This document shows, in pieces, positions 42,887 through 52,293 of a stretch of 64,000 bases of DNA; position 1 is the stretch's first letter, and each line of letters begins with the position of its first letter. This DNA is from Hydrogenimonas cancrithermarum (GTDB taxonomy: Bacteria > Campylobacterota > Campylobacteria > Campylobacterales > Hydrogenimonadaceae), in the NCBI RefSeq assembly GCF_030296055.1, contig NZ_AP027370.1:1-64000 (forward strand). Reading direction: 5' to 3'. A program made the translations under genes and the position numbers. The notes beneath the pieces were generated by a model. It made no database searches. It worked only from the letters and a program-made list of their open reading frames with translations, and was not told the origin of the DNA.

Positions 42887-43822
42887 TCAAATCCATTTCT
42901 TCTTTTTGAGCCATTTGAAAATAAGATAGGCGATACCGAGATTGAGCCCCCAAACCAGTAGATAACCATATTTCCAGTCGAGTTCAGGCATGTATCTGAA
43001 ATTCATACCGTAGTTTCCGACGATGAAGGTCAGCGGGAGAAAGATGAGCGAGATGGCGGCAAGCCGCTGCATCGCCTGGTTCATCCGGTTGCTCAGAAAT
43101 CCCATTAGAAGTGTCTGGAGATAGCCGGTGCGGTCGAGGTAGGTTTTCGATTCGTTGATCAGAAAGGAGAGATGCTCCTTGAGGTCGATGAATTCATAAC
43201 GGAGTTTTTCTCGAACCGTTACGGGGAGGTGGTTGATGATTTTGTTGACCGTATCGTTATGCTGGACCGAGACTTTTCCGATGCGGTTGAGCGAGCGGCG
43301 TGAAAAGTAGAGGTTTTTCTGAACTTCCTGCTCGTCGAGCGTCTCGTCGAAAATCCTGTCTTCGATCTCTTCGAGGCGATTGTCGATTTTATCGACGATA
43401 CTCATCGTCTGATCGACCAGCACATCGATAACGGAATACATGATGTATTCGAGTGAGTCGTTGGGCTTGTAGCGTTTATAGAGATGGTTGACGACGCTCT
43501 TGACGATCTTTTCGTCGCGCGCGAGAAAGATGAATTTGTTGACGGTGATGATGATGACGATGTTTTCCGCATGGTAAAGCAGCTCATCTTCGGGATCTTT
43601 CTGGAAATATTTGAAGATGGCGAGTTTGAACGTGTCGTTCTCTTCATAGGCGACACTCTGGTCTTCGTTTGTGATGTCTTCGATGAAACTCTCCGGGAAA
43701 TTGTGCGTTTCGAGCCATTCGATGATCTCGTGGTTGTCGATCGTGGTAAAGACGATCTGTTTTTTGTCGTCCCGGAGTTTGATCTCGTTTTTTCTATAGA
43801 GGCGGTCGGAAAAGATGTACAT
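42887..43822 (-). CDS. corA: Magnesium transporter CorA
   Basis: This 311-residue CorA-family divalent cation channel has a large cytoplasmic N-terminal domain and a long stalk helix (near residues 190-250). Two C-terminal membrane segments are joined by the loop with YGMNFRYMPELDWKYGY, which contains the GMN selectivity motif. A lysine-rich end KWLKKKKWI follows. The ATG at 43822 with GGAGG just upstream is preferred over an earlier in-frame start. With MgtE three kilobases away the cell has two constitutive-type magnesium systems. Confidence 0.94.
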   Translation of the reverse strand: MYIFSDRLYRKNEIKLRDDKKQIVFTTIDNHEIIEWLETHNFPESFIEDITNEDQSVAYEENDTFKLAIFKYFQKDPEDELLYHAENIVIIITVNKFIFLARDEKIVKSVVNHLYKRYKPNDSLEYIMYSVIDVLVDQTMSIVDKIDNRLEEIEDRIFDETLDEQEVQKNLYFSRRSLNRIGKVSVQHNDTVNKIINHLPVTVREKLRYEFIDLKEHLSFLINESKTYLDRTGYLQTLLMGFLSNRMNQAMQRLAAISLIFLPLTFIVGNYGMNFRYMPELDWKYGYLLVWGLNLGIAYLIFKWLKKKKWI

Positions 43823-43950
43823 CGGCCCTCCATCTTTTTTGAAAATAGTACAATAAACTCCCTGAACAACCGACGTGGCGCAGGAGTGAAATAAAACTTT
43901 TTGCAACTCTTTGTTAAAATGCGGTTATATTCTGATGGGAAGGATCGTCG

Positions 43951-44901
43951 ATGAAGAGAGTCAACAGCTATTTTTTACGGAGTATAAAAGATATATTGCG
44001 GTGGGATATTCTCCGGCTTGCGCTGGCGGTCGGTCTTCCGCTTATGGCATTGTGGATATGGATCGGCTGGATATTTTGGACCCCCTCCGTGGCCATTACA
44101 TCACAGATTATAAGCTGGATCCCTTTTTCGATCGTCAAAGCGAACGGTGCACTTTTCATCGTCTTTTTTATCTGGTTGATCGCGGTTCTGGTCTCGTTCG
44201 CGGCGATTACGGCACTGCTTGGCCTGCCGCTTTTGAGAAAGCTCGGAGAAAAGACCTACTACATCTACACATTTTCGACACTTTTGCTGCTTTCGGCCGG
44301 CTGGGCCCTTTCGATTTTGTTGAATTGGCACTATATCAACGAAGAGATGCAGATATTTCTGACACTGCTCCCTTTTCAGACCGTTGCCGACCTCATCTCG
44401 TGGCTACTCGCCTTTTACATCTTTTACAACGCTTTTATTTTGACGCTCTTTCTGGTCATATCCTACTTCAGGCGCCCGTTTCTGGAGGCGATCAAGGAAC
44501 TCGACTATCCGGATGTGGTGACGGAAAAAGGCAAAATAGGCAAAGCACACCATATCAGCGTGATTCGTGACAGCATCCTTTTTGTCCTCTTCTCCATCAT
44601 CGCATTTCCGGTTCTCTTCATTCCCATTGCCAATGTCTTCATACAGCTTTTCCTGTGGGCATGGCTCTATAGAGAGTCCTATTTTCTGAGTGCATGCAGC
44701 CTCTACTGCAATGAAGAGGATTATCGGCACCTTCGGGAGCATCGCTATACGATCTGGAGTATCGCCGTCTTCGCGTCGCTTCTCAATTTCCTTCCGATCA
44801 TCAATATTTTCGCGCCCTTTTTCGGGCAGATCATGTTCTTCCATTGGATCATGGAGCACAAGAGCGGCCAAAACAAACAAACAGAAGGAGTGGCATCATG
44901 A
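43951..44901 (+). CDS. EI24-domain membrane protein
   Basis: This 316-residue polytopic protein has about six hydrophobic segments. The C-terminal third (WLYRESYFLSACSLYCNEEDYRHLREHR, residues split, then the final segment FLPIINIFAPFFGQIMFFHWI) fits the EI24/CysZ superfamily, whose bacterial members include the sulfate transporter CysZ. Transport of sulfate is not implied. It overlaps pgm by four bases (ATGA), so expression is coupled to sugar phosphate metabolism. A TATATT box stands 20 bases upstream. Confidence 0.8.
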   Translation: MKRVNSYFLRSIKDILRWDILRLALAVGLPLMALWIWIGWIFWTPSVAITSQIISWIPFSIVKANGALFIVFFIWLIAVLVSFAAITALLGLPLLRKLGEKTYYIYTFSTLLLLSAGWALSILLNWHYINEEMQIFLTLLPFQTVADLISWLLAFYIFYNAFILTLFLVISYFRRPFLEAIKELDYPDVVTEKGKIGKAHHISVIRDSILFVLFSIIAFPVLFIPIANVFIQLFLWAWLYRESYFLSACSLYCNEEDYRHLREHRYTIWSIAVFASLLNFLPIINIFAPFFGQIMFFHWIMEHKSGQNKQTEGVAS

Positions 44902-46535
44902 TCGATCCCCTTGCGGGAAAACCCGTTCCCAAAGAGAGGCTTACCGATATACCGGCGCTGATCAGCGCCTACTATGTACTCAAGCCCGATGTTTCCGTCC
45001 CGGGCCAAAGGGTGGCGTTCGGCACCTCCGGCCATCGGGGCTGTGCATTGACAAAGAGTTTCAACGAAGCACACGTACTCGCCATCACGCAGGCGGTTTG
45101 CGAATATAGAAAAGAGATGGGCTACACCGGCCCTCTCTATATCGGGATAGATACGCATGCACTTTCGATACCCGCACAGATGAGTGCCGTTTCCGTTTGC
45201 GCGGCCAACGAAGTGCATGTTTGTATTGCCAAAAACGGCGAATTCACACCGACACCGCTTGTTTCGTTCGCGATTTTGGAGCACAACGGAAAGCGTAGTG
45301 AGAAAGCCGACGGTATCGTCATCACACCGTCACACAATCCCCCTGCAGATGGGGGGTTCAAATACAACCCTCCAAATGGCGGACCTGCAGATACGGACGT
45401 TACGGCCATGATAGAAAAACGGGCCAACGAAATTCTCGAGAATGGTTTAAAGGATGTCCGCAGTATCGATTACGAATATGCACTTACGACACCTTTTGTC
45501 GAAATGTACGACTTCATCACCCCCTATGTCGAAGCGCTTGGCGAGATCATCGACATCGATGCCATCAAAACTTCCGGTCTCAAACTGGCGGCCGATCCTC
45601 TCGGAGGTTCCGCACTCGGTGTTTATAAGAAGATCAAAGCGCATTACGGGCTGGATATGGAGATCGTCAATCCCTATGTCGACCCCACTTTCTCTTTCAT
45701 GACGCTCGATCATGACGGCAAGATCCGTATGGACTGCTCTTCACCCTATGCGATGGCTTCGCTCGTCGGGCTCAAAGAGAAATACGACCTCGCATTCGGC
45801 AACGACACCGATGCCGACCGGCATGGCATCGTGACACCTGTGGGAGGGTTGATGAATCCAAACCACTACCTCAGTGTCGCGATCTGGTATCTTTTCAAAC
45901 GGAGGGCATGGAAACAGGAACTGAAAATCGGTAAGACACTGGTCAGCAGTTCGATGATCGACCGTGTCGCCGAAAGTCTCGGGAAAGATGTTTACGAGGT
46001 ACCTGTCGGTTTCAAATGGTTCGTCGATGGACTCTACGAGGGATGGCTGGGGTTCGGCGGAGAAGAGAGTGCGGGTGCATCGTTCCTTCGATTCGACGGT
46101 TCGGTCTGGTCTACGGACAAGGACGGTATCATCATGAATCTTCTTGCCGCCGAGATCAAGGCCAAAACGGGACGCGATCCGGTCGAGATCTATGCCGATT
46201 TCGAAAAAACGTTCGGAAAAGCCTTCTATGCACGAATCGATGCGCCCGCAACGCCCGAGCAGAAGGCGAAACTGAAAAATCTATCGCCCGAAGAGATTAC
46301 GACACAGACACTGGCTGGCGAAACGATCAAGAGTATCTACACGCGTGCACCGGGCAATGGCGCACCGATCGGCGGGCTCAAGATCGTAACGGAAAACGGC
46401 TGGGTGGCGATGCGCCCTTCCGGAACGGAGGATATCTACAAGATCTATGCGGAGAGTTTCCTCTCTGCCGAACATCTCAAAGCGATACAGGATGCCGCAC
46501 AAAAGATTGTGGCCGACCTTTTCGCATCTAAATAG
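44898..46535 (+). CDS. pgm: Phosphoglucomutase (alpha-D-glucose specific)
   Basis: Pgm interconverts glucose 1-phosphate and glucose 6-phosphate, joining glycogen to glycolysis. The 545-residue length matches E. coli Pgm. It shows RVAFGTSGHRGCALTKSFNE near residues 36-55, the phosphoserine loop VITPSHNPPADGGFKY near 136-151, the metal loop GNDTDADRHGIV near 297-308 and the sugar loop FGGEESAGASF near 383-393. The end motif MRPSGTEDIYKIY binds phosphate. All catalytic parts are present. pgi follows after ten bases. Confidence 0.96.
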   Translation: MIDPLAGKPVPKERLTDIPALISAYYVLKPDVSVPGQRVAFGTSGHRGCALTKSFNEAHVLAITQAVCEYRKEMGYTGPLYIGIDTHALSIPAQMSAVSVCAANEVHVCIAKNGEFTPTPLVSFAILEHNGKRSEKADGIVITPSHNPPADGGFKYNPPNGGPADTDVTAMIEKRANEILENGLKDVRSIDYEYALTTPFVEMYDFITPYVEALGEIIDIDAIKTSGLKLAADPLGGSALGVYKKIKAHYGLDMEIVNPYVDPTFSFMTLDHDGKIRMDCSSPYAMASLVGLKEKYDLAFGNDTDADRHGIVTPVGGLMNPNHYLSVAIWYLFKRRAWKQELKIGKTLVSSSMIDRVAESLGKDVYEVPVGFKWFVDGLYEGWLGFGGEESAGASFLRFDGSVWSTDKDGIIMNLLAAEIKAKTGRDPVEIYADFEKTFGKAFYARIDAPATPEQKAKLKNLSPEEITTQTLAGETIKSIYTRAPGNGAPIGGLKIVTENGWVAMRPSGTEDIYKIYAESFLSAEHLKAIQDAAQKIVADLFASK

Positions 46536-46545
46536 AAGGATTGAT

Positions 46546-47814
46546 ATGATTACTTATGAAAGAGATTTTGAGTGGCAGGTCGATGACGATGCCGAAATGT
46601 TGATGGCGGAAGCGATGGGGCGTGTCGTGGAAGAGCGTGAGAAAGGCATCGCAGGCTATTACAATCTTCCGGAAGACTCCAAAATGATTGTAACGGAAGT
46701 CAATGCCTATGCGGGTTCGAACGATGCCGTCAAAAGCTGTGACACCATAGCCGTCATTGGCATCGGAGGCTCTTCATTGGGGGCCAAAGCCATCGATTCG
46801 ATGCTGCGGCACAAATATCCTGAAGCCAGGCGTCTTCTCTTCTTCGAAAATCCGGACCCGGTCGAGATTTCACAGAAATTCTCGACGATCAAAAAAGATC
46901 GAACCGTTTTCATCGTCATATCCAAATCGGGCTCGACCATCGAAACGATGTCGATTTTCAAAGCGCTTATCGCCCATTTCGATCTCGACCTGGATGGAGA
47001 AGACAGAAAGCGTTTGATCGCCATTACGGATGAAAATTCGGCGCTTTGCCATTTCGCGGACTGTCACGGTATCAAAACCTATACGATTCCCCACAATGTC
47101 GGTGGGCGCTTTTCGGTTTTGAGTGCAGTGGGCATCGTCCCCCTGACACTTGCCGGGTACGATACCTGCTCCATTCTCGATGGAGGCGTGGCGATGGTCC
47201 GCCGTTTTTTCAACGGGGAGGCGGAACATCTGCTTATCAAAGCCGTTTTTATCGCGCGCCATTGGGAATCCCACCGAATGAACGTGCTCTTCTCCTATGC
47301 CACGTTTCTCGAGGATTTCACGAAGTGGTATGTACAGCTCTGGGGAGAGTCGCTTGGAAAAATCGACCGATGCGGAAACCGTGTGGGGCTGACGCCGTTG
47401 GGCCAGATCGGTTCGGTCGACCAGCACTCTTTTTTACAGCTTATCATTGAAGGCCCGCGGGACAAGACGGTTACGTTTATGAAAATAGAAAATTTCGAAA
47501 ATCCGCTCACCATTCCCGAAATCACCCTCGAAAATATCGAAAAGACCGATTTCGTCAACGGCCGGACGTTCAACGAGCTGATCAACGCCGAATGTGACGC
47601 AACCCGTGAAAGTGTGGCGCAGCAGGGTGTGCCCGTCGATGCGATCGTTCTGGACCGTCTCAGCGAAACGAATATCGGTGAGTTGATTCTCTATTATGAA
47701 CTGTTGACGTCGCTGACCGGCGCGATGCTGCATATCAATACGTACGATCAACCGGGTGTCGAACTTGGTAAAAAAATTCTTGCAAAAAAATTCCACAAGG
47801 CCAAAAAAATATGA
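46546..47814 (+). CDS. pgi: Glucose-6-phosphate isomerase, short form
   Basis: Pgi converts glucose 6-phosphate to fructose 6-phosphate. The 422-residue length matches the short Pgi of Campylobacterota (about 405) rather than the 550-residue enterobacterial one. IGIGGSSLGAKAIDS lies near residues 67-81, the SIS-fold phosphate loop SKSGSTIETM near 126-135, and NVGGRFSVLSAVGIVPLTL near 184-202. The conserved glutamine segment QIGSVDQHSFLQL is near 287-299. The ATG at 46546 follows AGAAGGA. It overlaps the phosphorylase gene by four bases. Confidence 0.96.
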   Translation: MITYERDFEWQVDDDAEMLMAEAMGRVVEEREKGIAGYYNLPEDSKMIVTEVNAYAGSNDAVKSCDTIAVIGIGGSSLGAKAIDSMLRHKYPEARRLLFFENPDPVEISQKFSTIKKDRTVFIVISKSGSTIETMSIFKALIAHFDLDLDGEDRKRLIAITDENSALCHFADCHGIKTYTIPHNVGGRFSVLSAVGIVPLTLAGYDTCSILDGGVAMVRRFFNGEAEHLLIKAVFIARHWESHRMNVLFSYATFLEDFTKWYVQLWGESLGKIDRCGNRVGLTPLGQIGSVDQHSFLQLIIEGPRDKTVTFMKIENFENPLTIPEITLENIEKTDFVNGRTFNELINAECDATRESVAQQGVPVDAIVLDRLSETNIGELILYYELLTSLTGAMLHINTYDQPGVELGKKILAKKFHKAKKI

Positions 47815-49451
47815 ACCTTTTCCCATACGTTATAGATGAAAAATACAGTACGTCGGTCGCCTATTTTTCGATGGAGTTCGCCATTGCCCAGGCATTGAAG
47901 ACCTATTCGGGCGGGCTTGGCTTTCTCGCCGGATCACATATGCGAAGCGCCAACGACAGGCGGCAAAGAACGATCGGGATCGGTATGTTGTGGAGCTATG
48001 GTTATTACGATCAGAGTAGACACGAAGACAGCACGCTCAAGATCGATTATCGCCGGAAATTCTACTACTTTATCCAGGAGACCGGTGTCACCGTCGAAGT
48101 GATGATCAATGGAAAGCCGGTGACGGTAAAGGCCTATCTTCTTCCGGCGTCGACATTCGACAGTGCACCCGTTATCTTTTTGACGACGGATTGCTTTGAA
48201 AACGACCATCTCTCGAGAACGATCAGCCACAAACTTTACGATGCGAACGAAGAGACGCGCATCGCGCAGGAGATCGTGTTGGGGATCGGAGGGGTCAAGG
48301 TTCTCGAGGCGATGGGAATTCAGATCGACGTCTACCATATGAACGAGGGACACGCACTGCCGCTGGTTTTCGAACTCATGAAAAAATATGACGATCTCGA
48401 AACGTTGAAAAAGCATGTCGTGTTTACCACCCATACACCCGAAATGGCGGGTAACGAAGAGCACGATGTCCGCCTACTGGACCGGATGGGTTTCTTCAAC
48501 GGCATCAGCGTGGAAGAGGTCCAGAAAAAACTCGGGTACCGTGACGAACGGTTCTCTCTGACCGTCGGGGCCCTCAAAACGTCCAAACGTGCGAACGCCG
48601 TCTCCAAAATTCATGAAAAAGTGGCCAATGAAATGTGGAAAGATGTTCCGGACCGCTGTGAGATCATCAGTATCACCAATGCCCAGAACATGCGTTATTG
48701 GGCTGACAAACAGCTTATGAGCTGGATGCAGGAGCATGAAGACTACCAGCTCATCGGGCGGAAAAAACACCTCAAACACAAACTTTTCGAGGAGGTCGCC
48801 GACCAGACTGGAAAGCTTTTCGACCCCGATGTGCTGACAATCGTGTGGGCTCGGCGCTTTGCGGAATACAAAAGGCCCTGGCTTCTGACCTACGACATGG
48901 AGCGCTTCAAAGCACTCGTTTCCAACACCGACCGTCCGGTACAAATCATTTGGGCGGGAAAACCCTATCCTCTCGACTATCGTGCCGTGCAGATGTTCAA
49001 CGATCTCGTGATGATGAGCAAGGAGTATAAAAACGTCGCCGTACTGACCGGGTACGAGCTTCGTCTTTCAAAACTTCTGAAGCAAGGAAGCGATCTTTGG
49101 CTCAATACGCCCAGATGGGGACGCGAAGCGAGTGGAACGAGCGGTATGAGCGCCGGCGTCAACGCTTCGATCCACTTTTCGATCGACGACGGCTGGCATG
49201 CGGAGTTTCAAAAAGACGGCATCAACTCTTTCTCGATCCCCCACGCCGACCCGTCCCTCCCGAATGAAGAGATCGACCGTCTCGACTACCTGGCGATGAT
49301 GGATAAGCTCGAAAAGACGATCGTGCCCATGTATTACGACGATGAAAAAGCGTGGCTTACGATCGCGAAAAACGGTATGAACGATATTCTCGCCTATTTC
49401 AGCTCTTCACGCATGGTGAAAGAGTATTACGAAAAAATGTACGACTACTGA
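47811..49451 (+). CDS. glgP: Alpha-glucan phosphorylase homologue (GT35) lacking the PLP lysine
   Basis: This 546-residue protein is of the short alpha-glucan phosphorylase group. Family parts are clear: AYFSMEFAIAQALKTYSGGLG near residues 12-32, YHMNEGHALP near 176-185, WARRFAEYKRPWLL near 345-358 and LNTPRWGREASGTSGM near 427-442. In active phosphorylases the last motif continues with a lysine that holds pyridoxal phosphate (GTSGMK); here the next residue is serine (GTSGMSAGVNA, codon AGC). Phosphorolysis would need another lysine or a changed mechanism. It is coupled to pgi by ATGA and overlaps the convergent pyk by seven bases. Confidence 0.85.
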   Translation: MNLFPYVIDEKYSTSVAYFSMEFAIAQALKTYSGGLGFLAGSHMRSANDRRQRTIGIGMLWSYGYYDQSRHEDSTLKIDYRRKFYYFIQETGVTVEVMINGKPVTVKAYLLPASTFDSAPVIFLTTDCFENDHLSRTISHKLYDANEETRIAQEIVLGIGGVKVLEAMGIQIDVYHMNEGHALPLVFELMKKYDDLETLKKHVVFTTHTPEMAGNEEHDVRLLDRMGFFNGISVEEVQKKLGYRDERFSLTVGALKTSKRANAVSKIHEKVANEMWKDVPDRCEIISITNAQNMRYWADKQLMSWMQEHEDYQLIGRKKHLKHKLFEEVADQTGKLFDPDVLTIVWARRFAEYKRPWLLTYDMERFKALVSNTDRPVQIIWAGKPYPLDYRAVQMFNDLVMMSKEYKNVAVLTGYELRLSKLLKQGSDLWLNTPRWGREASGTSGMSAGVNASIHFSIDDGWHAEFQKDGINSFSIPHADPSLPNEEIDRLDYLAMMDKLEKTIVPMYYDDEKAWLTIAKNGMNDILAYFSSSRMVKEYYEKMYDY

Positions 49452-50824
49452 TGCGTCCGGTCGATGTACCGGACACTTTTCCCGAGGGAGATCTTCTCTC
49501 CCAGGTAACCGGTAACGAGCAAAAAAGTTTCCGGATCGATCTTCGCCGACTTTAGAAACTTCTCCACCAGCTCTTTCTCGTTGCTGAAATTTTCGATCGT
49601 CACGCATGAGACGCATCCCCATACCAGTGTCGTTTTGTTGACCAGTGCAGAATCGGTGCTGATGGCATAAAGAGGCTTCTGTGGCCGGAATTTGCTCAAA
49701 TGCCGCAACGTGTAACCGGAAAGTGTCAGCGCGACGATGAGGTCGGATGCCAGAACGGAAGAGAGCTCTGCCGCCGCATGTGGGAACGCCTCTCTCGGTT
49801 CCGGCATAAAGGGGCTGGAATAGGGATAGAATTTCTGACTTTCGACAATGGTCTCTATCAGAACGTCGACAGCTTTGAAGGGGTATTCACCCACAGCTGT
49901 CTCATCCGAGAGCATGACGGCATCGGTACCGTCGAAAAGAGCGTTGGCGATGTCGGAGACTTCGGCACGCGTCGGATAGGGTGAATGGATCATCGATGTG
50001 AGCATTTGTGTGGCGGTGATGACCGGTTTTCCTTTGAGATTACACATACGGATGATCTCTTTTTGCAAAACCGGCACATGCGAGAAGCCTGCCTCGGCAC
50101 CCAGGTCTCCACGTGCGACCATGACACCGTCACTCGCCTCGACGATGGCTTCCAGTCGAGTGAGAGCGCTTTTGCGTTCGATCTTTGCAATGACCCAGGC
50201 GCTACCGCCGCTTTCATGAAGTATGCTTCTGGCTTCCGCAATATCCTTTTCGCTGCTTACGAAAGAGACTGCCAGAAAATCGACTCCCATCTGTGCACCG
50301 AAACGGATATCTTCCCGATCTTTCTGCGTCAGGGCGTGGAGCGTGATATCGGCCTCGGGGAAATTGACACCTTTTCCATTCATGAGACGTCCCGGTGTCA
50401 TAACCTCGAGAATCTTCTCCTCCGAATCGTGCCCGACGACACGGGTTTGGACGGTTCCGTCGGAAAAGAAGATCTTGTCGCCGATCCTCAATGCATCGAC
50501 AATCTCCGGATATGTCAAAGAGAAGGCTTCCTCTCTCGGACGCCTGCTTACCCTGAGTCTGTCGCCCCGTTTGACTTCGATTGGTTTCTCGAGTCCCGTG
50601 ATACGGATTTTTGGGCCACAGATATCCTGTAAAATACCGATTTGCCTGGATTTCTCTTCTGCTATTTCTCGGATGGCACGAATGGTTTCGGAATGTTCGT
50701 CGTATGTGCCGTATGAAAAGTTGAGACGAAAGACGTTGACGCCGCGGTCGATCAGTTCGGCGATAGATTCACGCGTATTGGTCGAGGGGCCCAGCGTCGC
50801 AACGATCTTGACCTTCGCTATCAC
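49445..50824 (-). CDS. pyk: Pyruvate kinase
   Basis: Pyruvate kinase transfers phosphate from phosphoenolpyruvate to ADP. The 459-residue protein begins AKVKIVATLGPSTNTRESI. It has LNFSYGTYDEH near residues 34-44, LQDICGPKIRITGLE near 65-79, the active-site lysine and metal segment WVIAKIERKSAL near 201-212 and MVARGDLGAEAGF near 224-236. ATQMLTSMIHSPYPTRAEVSDIANA, read across residues about 261-285, completes the signature. The start is GTG overlapping the stop of the upstream flavin enzyme gene (GTGA), so the two are cotranscribed. Confidence 0.95.
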   Translation of the reverse strand: MIAKVKIVATLGPSTNTRESIAELIDRGVNVFRLNFSYGTYDEHSETIRAIREIAEEKSRQIGILQDICGPKIRITGLEKPIEVKRGDRLRVSRRPREEAFSLTYPEIVDALRIGDKIFFSDGTVQTRVVGHDSEEKILEVMTPGRLMNGKGVNFPEADITLHALTQKDREDIRFGAQMGVDFLAVSFVSSEKDIAEARSILHESGGSAWVIAKIERKSALTRLEAIVEASDGVMVARGDLGAEAGFSHVPVLQKEIIRMCNLKGKPVITATQMLTSMIHSPYPTRAEVSDIANALFDGTDAVMLSDETAVGEYPFKAVDVLIETIVESQKFYPYSSPFMPEPREAFPHAAAELSSVLASDLIVALTLSGYTLRHLSKFRPQKPLYAISTDSALVNKTTLVWGCVSCVTIENFSNEKELVEKFLKSAKIDPETFLLVTGYLGEKISLGKSVRYIDRTHQ

Positions 50825-52182
50825 AACTCTCCGATCCGTTTGGCAACGAGGTTCTGGGCCGCCTGGACGATTGGATAGGCGGTCGGAGCGGAGGTCAGAA
50901 GCGGATGGGTGGCGACCTGCAGATTGAGCAGGTCGAAGACACTCATCTTGTTTTCGATGATGACAGCGAGAATGTTGATCATCTCGCCGGCATCGATGCC
51001 GCCTATGATCTGGGCGCCTATGACCGTACCACTGCGTTTGAGTGCGACGAGTTTTACCGTCTGTTTGTGGTTGTTTGGAAGTTTCGAAGGGTGTTTGTCG
51101 TCACTGACGATCGTCGAACTCTCGATCGTGATAAACTCTTTTCGTGCATCCTCTTCGGTGATACCTGCCGATGCGAAGCAGGTGTTGCCGACGACGGTCG
51201 AAAAGATGTCGATCGTACCGGAGAATGTTTTGATAATGTTGATGTTGTAGAGGTTCGCCGCTGCGATACGTGCTTCCGCGGTAGCGGTGGAAGCGAGCAT
51301 GATGGGGACGGTACGTTTGGTGATGAAATGGCGTTTCTCGGCACAGTCGCCCACGGCAAAGACATCGGATTCGGTTGTTCGCATATATTCATCGACATAG
51401 ATCGTATCGTATCGGCGCATGGAGAGGCCGCTCTTTTTCGCCATCTCCGTGTTGGGAACGTAGCCGGTCGCCATGATGACACCGTCGCAGGGGATGAGCG
51501 TCCCGTCGTGAAGTTCGATGCCGCCGGCTCGCCCTTCATCGTCGACACGAATACGCGTCGTCTTTTTCTCTTTGTGGAATGTTATGTTGTCGTGCAGCAT
51601 GATCGACTCCATCTGTTCGGAAAACTCGGGGTCGAAGGCGTGCTTGAGAATACGGGATCCGACAAGGTCCACTTTTTTTCCGCTTCGTGCGAGTTCGCCG
51701 GCAATCTCCACCCCGATGAAGCCGGTCCCGATCACGGCCACGTGTTCCATCGCTTTGACACGGCTGTGCATTCTGAGGATATAATCGGGGTCTTTGGGAA
51801 CATAGAAAACTCCGTCGGCATCGTAGTTTTCGATCGATGTCGGTTTTTTGGGAATCGAACCGGTTGCGATAATGAGCTTTTCGTAACCGTAGCGGCTGCC
51901 ATTGCGTCCCCTGGCCACTTTGTTGTCGAAGTCGATCTCCACCACTTCGTCGTGAATCAGTTCGACCCCCATTTTCGCCGCCCGGTTTCCGCATGGGATC
52001 ATATCGTCTTCCGGGGATTCCAGATAGGGACCAAAAACATAGGGAATGCCGCACGGCACGAGAGATTTTTCATCTTTTTTTATAACGGTTATCTTTTTTT
52101 CGGGGTAATACTGCCTGCAGGTCCCGGCTGCTACCATACCGGCAGGTCCTCCCCCGATTATCATAATTTCACTGTGATTCAT
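50821..52182 (-). CDS. FAD-dependent pyridine nucleotide-disulfide oxidoreductase (CoA-disulfide reductase / NADH oxidase type)
   Basis: This 453-residue flavoprotein has FAD loop MIIGGGPAGMVAAG near residues 7-20. A single redox cysteine lies in PCGIPYVFGPYLE near 43-55, the hallmark of CoA-disulfide reductases, NADH oxidases and peroxidases. The NAD loop is VAVIGTGFIGVEIAGEL near 148-164, and SDVFAVGDCAEKRHF lies near 273-287. A C-terminal dimerisation domain completes it. It precedes pyk in one transcript, suggesting a link between NADH or CoA thiol balance and glycolytic flux. Which of the known reactions it performs cannot be read from the sequence. Confidence 0.88.
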   Translation of the reverse strand: MNHSEIMIIGGGPAGMVAAGTCRQYYPEKKITVIKKDEKSLVPCGIPYVFGPYLESPEDDMIPCGNRAAKMGVELIHDEVVEIDFDNKVARGRNGSRYGYEKLIIATGSIPKKPTSIENYDADGVFYVPKDPDYILRMHSRVKAMEHVAVIGTGFIGVEIAGELARSGKKVDLVGSRILKHAFDPEFSEQMESIMLHDNITFHKEKKTTRIRVDDEGRAGGIELHDGTLIPCDGVIMATGYVPNTEMAKKSGLSMRRYDTIYVDEYMRTTESDVFAVGDCAEKRHFITKRTVPIMLASTATAEARIAAANLYNINIIKTFSGTIDIFSTVVGNTCFASAGITEEDARKEFITIESSTIVSDDKHPSKLPNNHKQTVKLVALKRSGTVIGAQIIGGIDAGEMINILAVIIENKMSVFDLLNLQVATHPLLTSAPTAYPIVQAAQNLVAKRIGEL

Positions 52183-52203
52183 GGATCTGTTTACCTTTTT
52201 TCA

Positions 52204-52250
52204 GTTTCATAATGATATCATATAGTTTTTAACATCTTGTGTAATGAAAC
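52204..52250. promoter_or_regulatory. Possible operator between the flavin enzyme and pfkA
   Basis: GTTTCAT (52204-52210) and ATGAAAC (52244-52250) are perfect inverted repeats. Next to the first is the ten-base palindrome ATGATATCAT (52212-52221). The set sits in the 111-base divergent spacer and overlaps a minus-strand TATGAT -10 candidate. A dimeric repressor bound here could govern pyk and pfkA together. Confidence 0.45.
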
Positions 52251-52293
52251 GGTTATTTTCAATCGGTAATATAGAAGAAACGAAGGAGTGTGA

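Noticed and set aside
50905-52212. 435-codon plus-strand frame opposite the flavin oxidoreductase
   Set aside because: It is an antisense shadow. The minus-strand protein has both dinucleotide-binding loops and the redox cysteine.
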